Of a stretch of 64,000 nt of DNA, positions 62,365-64,000 are shown in pieces. The stretch is from Bacteroidales bacterium UBA5507 (GTDB lineage Bacteria; Bacteroidota; Bacteroidia; Bacteroidales; Lentimicrobiaceae), in contig DIOT01000005.1 in the NCBI GenBank assembly GCA_002426195.1, positions 96,164 through 160,163 of the forward strand. The letters are read 5' to 3'. Under the pieces are notes generated by a model that was not told where the DNA came from, ran no database searches, and was given only the letters and a program-made list of their open reading frames with translations. Each line of letters begins with the position of its first letter. The first letter of the stretch is position 1. The position numbers were made by a program, and so were the translations under genes.

Positions 62365-63513
62365 ATGGCAAAAATCCTGGTGATCGATGATGAGCGTGCA
62401 ATAAGAAGCACTCTACGTGAAATACTTGAGTATGAAGGATATCAGGTTGATGACTCTCCTGATGGCCCGACAGCGTTTCAAATGGTACTGACCGAAAAAT
62501 ATGACATCATATTATGTGATATTAAGATGCCGCAAATGGATGGCATAGAAGTTCTCGATAAACTTTTGTCATTATACGATATACCGGTAATCATGATTTC
62601 AGGGCATGGTAATATTGAGACAGCTGTTGATGCCATTAAAAGAGGTGCTTATGACTACATCTCAAAACCCCTTGACCTCAACAGACTGTTGGTTACCATC
62701 AGAAATGCAATGGAAAGAACCAGCCTTGTGAAGGAAACAAAAGTTCTCAAACGCAAGGTCAGTAAGACATATGACATGATTGGAGAATCAGAGCCTATGC
62801 AGCAAATAAGAGCTATGATTGATCGTGTTGCACCTACAGATGCAAGAGTTCTTATAACCGGAAGCAATGGAACTGGAAAGGAACTTGTAGCAAGATGGCT
62901 GCATGAATTGAGCAACCGCTCTACGGGTCCTTTTGTGGAGGTAAATTGTGCTGCAATTCCAGGAGAACTGATTGAGAGTGTATTATTTGGGCATGAAAAA
63001 GGGTCCTTTACTTCTGCAATTAAACAACGAAAAGGAGACTTCGAGCAAGCTAGTGGTGGTACACTATTCCTTGACGAAATAGGCGATATGAGTCTGGCTG
63101 CTCAGGCAAAGGTATTAAGAGCACTTCAGGAAAATAAGATTATGCGTGTAGGTGGTGAAAAGGACATAGCTGTTGATGTTAGAGTAATAGCAGCTACGAA
63201 TAAAGATCTGAAAAAGGAAATTGAGAATAAAAATTTCAGAGAAGACCTTTACCATCGTTTGAGTGTGATACTTATACATGTGCCTACACTGAATGAACGA
63301 CCGGATGACATACCATTACTGGCAGACCACTTTATTGCTGAAATATGCGATAATAATGGGAAACCTCTGATGACATTCACTGATGAAGCTTATGAGGAAT
63401 TAAAAAATAAGGAGTGGACCGGTAATATAAGGCAGTTGAGAAATGTTGTAGAAAGATTGGCTATTCTTTGTGATAATGTAATAACAGACGAAGCTGTAAG
63501 AAAGTACAGTTAA
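62365..63513 (+). CDS. NtrC-like regulator without GAFTGA or HTH
   Basis: 382 residues: receiver (Asp52 in LCDIKMPQ), AAA+ domain (Walker A variant GSNGTGKE ~166-173, Walker B TLFLDEIGDMS) ending at VITDEAVRKYS. Two key parts are changed or missing: the sigma-54-contacting loop reads GSFTSA (213-218) in place of GAFTGA, and the protein stops where the Fis-type DNA-binding domain should begin. The stop codon is clean and the next ~100 bases hold no HTH in any frame I can see. It probably does not activate sigma-54 promoters directly; other receiver-AAA proteins act through protein partners. It follows the ABC permease by 36 bases and may share its message. Confidence 0.9.
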   Translation: MAKILVIDDERAIRSTLREILEYEGYQVDDSPDGPTAFQMVLTEKYDIILCDIKMPQMDGIEVLDKLLSLYDIPVIMISGHGNIETAVDAIKRGAYDYISKPLDLNRLLVTIRNAMERTSLVKETKVLKRKVSKTYDMIGESEPMQQIRAMIDRVAPTDARVLITGSNGTGKELVARWLHELSNRSTGPFVEVNCAAIPGELIESVLFGHEKGSFTSAIKQRKGDFEQASGGTLFLDEIGDMSLAAQAKVLRALQENKIMRVGGEKDIAVDVRVIAATNKDLKKEIENKNFREDLYHRLSVILIHVPTLNERPDDIPLLADHFIAEICDNNGKPLMTFTDEAYEELKNKEWTGNIRQLRNVVERLAILCDNVITDEAVRKYS

Positions 63514-63582
63514 TTCAGCACATCTACTATTTATATTCCTAAGGGAAGTGATCTGAAATACCCAAATCGATATTTGGTATAA

Positions 63583-63612
63583 GTTGACTATGGCATATTT
63601 TTTGTATTTTTG
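63583..63612 (+). promoter_or_regulatory. ssrA promoter with overlapping sigma-54-like motif
   Basis: GTTG (63583-63586), 18 bases, then TATTTTTG (63605-63612), a full -7 match. The same stretch carries TGGCAT-N5-TTGTAT (63591-63607), the motif also seen before the candidate small RNA at 30316; both would start RNA near 63617-63620. Confidence 0.5.
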
Positions 63613-63630
63613 CACCATATACATACCTAT

Positions 63631-64000
63631 GGGGCTGACTGGTTTTGACAGCAAGGAAGTGGTAATGTAAGCATGTCGGGTGTTGTGAGAGTGACCCGTT
63701 AATCCCAATTCACAGAGCCAATAACTGGCAACGATTACAATTACGCGTACGCCGCTTAATCAAGGATTAAGACGCCTACTGCTCTCCGGGAAGCTTTGCG
63801 CGACAGCGTCCCGTTAAGAGCATCATAAAAGTCGCGATAAGACAGGTAGAGCTCTGATGTCTGTACGAAAACCAAAAGAGCTAAGGAACCTGCAGGGCTG
63901 CTTTTTCCCAACTGGTTCCCTACAAACAACTAAAAGCTAAACATGTAGAAAGCACTATTGCTGCTTGTTTGGACGCGGGTTCGACTCCCGCCAGCTCCAC
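63631..64000 (+). ncRNA. ssrA: tmRNA (ssrA), 3' end at the window edge
   Basis: Rescues stalled ribosomes. The 5' end GGGGCTG pairs with CAGCTCC at the 3' end (63992-63998) to form the tRNA-like acceptor stem; the T arm GGGTTCGACTCCC is at 63977-63989. The tag reading frame at 63727-63756 encodes GNDYNYAYAA followed by TAA. The window stops at the A and C of the final ACCA. Pseudoknot-type GC-rich segments lie between 63775 and 63920. Confidence 0.95.

Noticed and set aside
1..64000. CRISPR arrays, insertion sequences, prophage or tRNA genes
   Set aside because: No regular repeat-spacer pattern, transposase, integrase or tRNA cloverleaf was found apart from the tRNA-like part of tmRNA.

Overview
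The window comes from a member of the Bacteroidetes, probably class Bacteroidia. The signs are the merged str-S10-spc-alpha ribosomal cluster ending in rplQ-eno, several promoters of the TTTG / TAnnTTTG type, a SusC/SusD pair, a DUF6377-type TPR regulator, DUF4290 and DUF5004 proteins, and a MurA with Asp in place of the catalytic Cys. I cannot name the genus. I see no insertion sequence, prophage or CRISPR array.

Positions 1-19531 (minus strand) hold one long translation and transcription cluster, read from right to left: rpsL-rpsG-fusA-rpsJ, then the S10 and spc operons, secY-map-infA-rpmJ, rpsM-rpsK-rpsD-rpoA-rplQ, an intrinsic terminator, and eno cut by the window edge. Two ribosomal genes too short to stand out (rpmJ, rpmD) are present. 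A consensus Bacteroidetes promoter lies before rpsL, overlapped by a facing near-consensus promoter on the other strand.

Positions 19950-39520 form a sensory and respiratory block. A PhnD-like lipoprotein, a membrane histidine kinase and an NtrC-type regulator make a compact X-S-R module whose layout recalls AioXSR. It is followed by YceI-porin-YceI, a second pair (soluble PAS/GAF kinase plus NtrC-type regulator) on the other strand, a candidate sigma-54-driven small RNA with a strong terminator, a GNAT acetyltransferase, a NarK nitrate/nitrite transporter and a complete narGHJI nitrate reductase operon with all expected metal ligands. The simplest reading is oxyanion-responsive control of anaerobic nitrate respiration, but the signals sensed by the two systems are inferred.

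Positions 39564-50838 are a polysaccharide utilization locus: a TPR/HTH regulator, a promoter, two small secreted proteins, SusC, SusD, a GH99-like lipoprotein and a GH97 lipoprotein with inverting-type glutamates.

Positions 50954-64000 are mostly housekeeping: type II NADH dehydrogenase, a LiaF-like membrane protein, a small unknown protein, UvrD/PcrA helicase, DUF4290, murA, grpE, dnaJ, a two-gene ABC-2 exporter, an NtrC-like regulator that lacks both an intact GAFTGA loop and a DNA-binding domain, and the tmRNA gene ssrA reaching the right edge.
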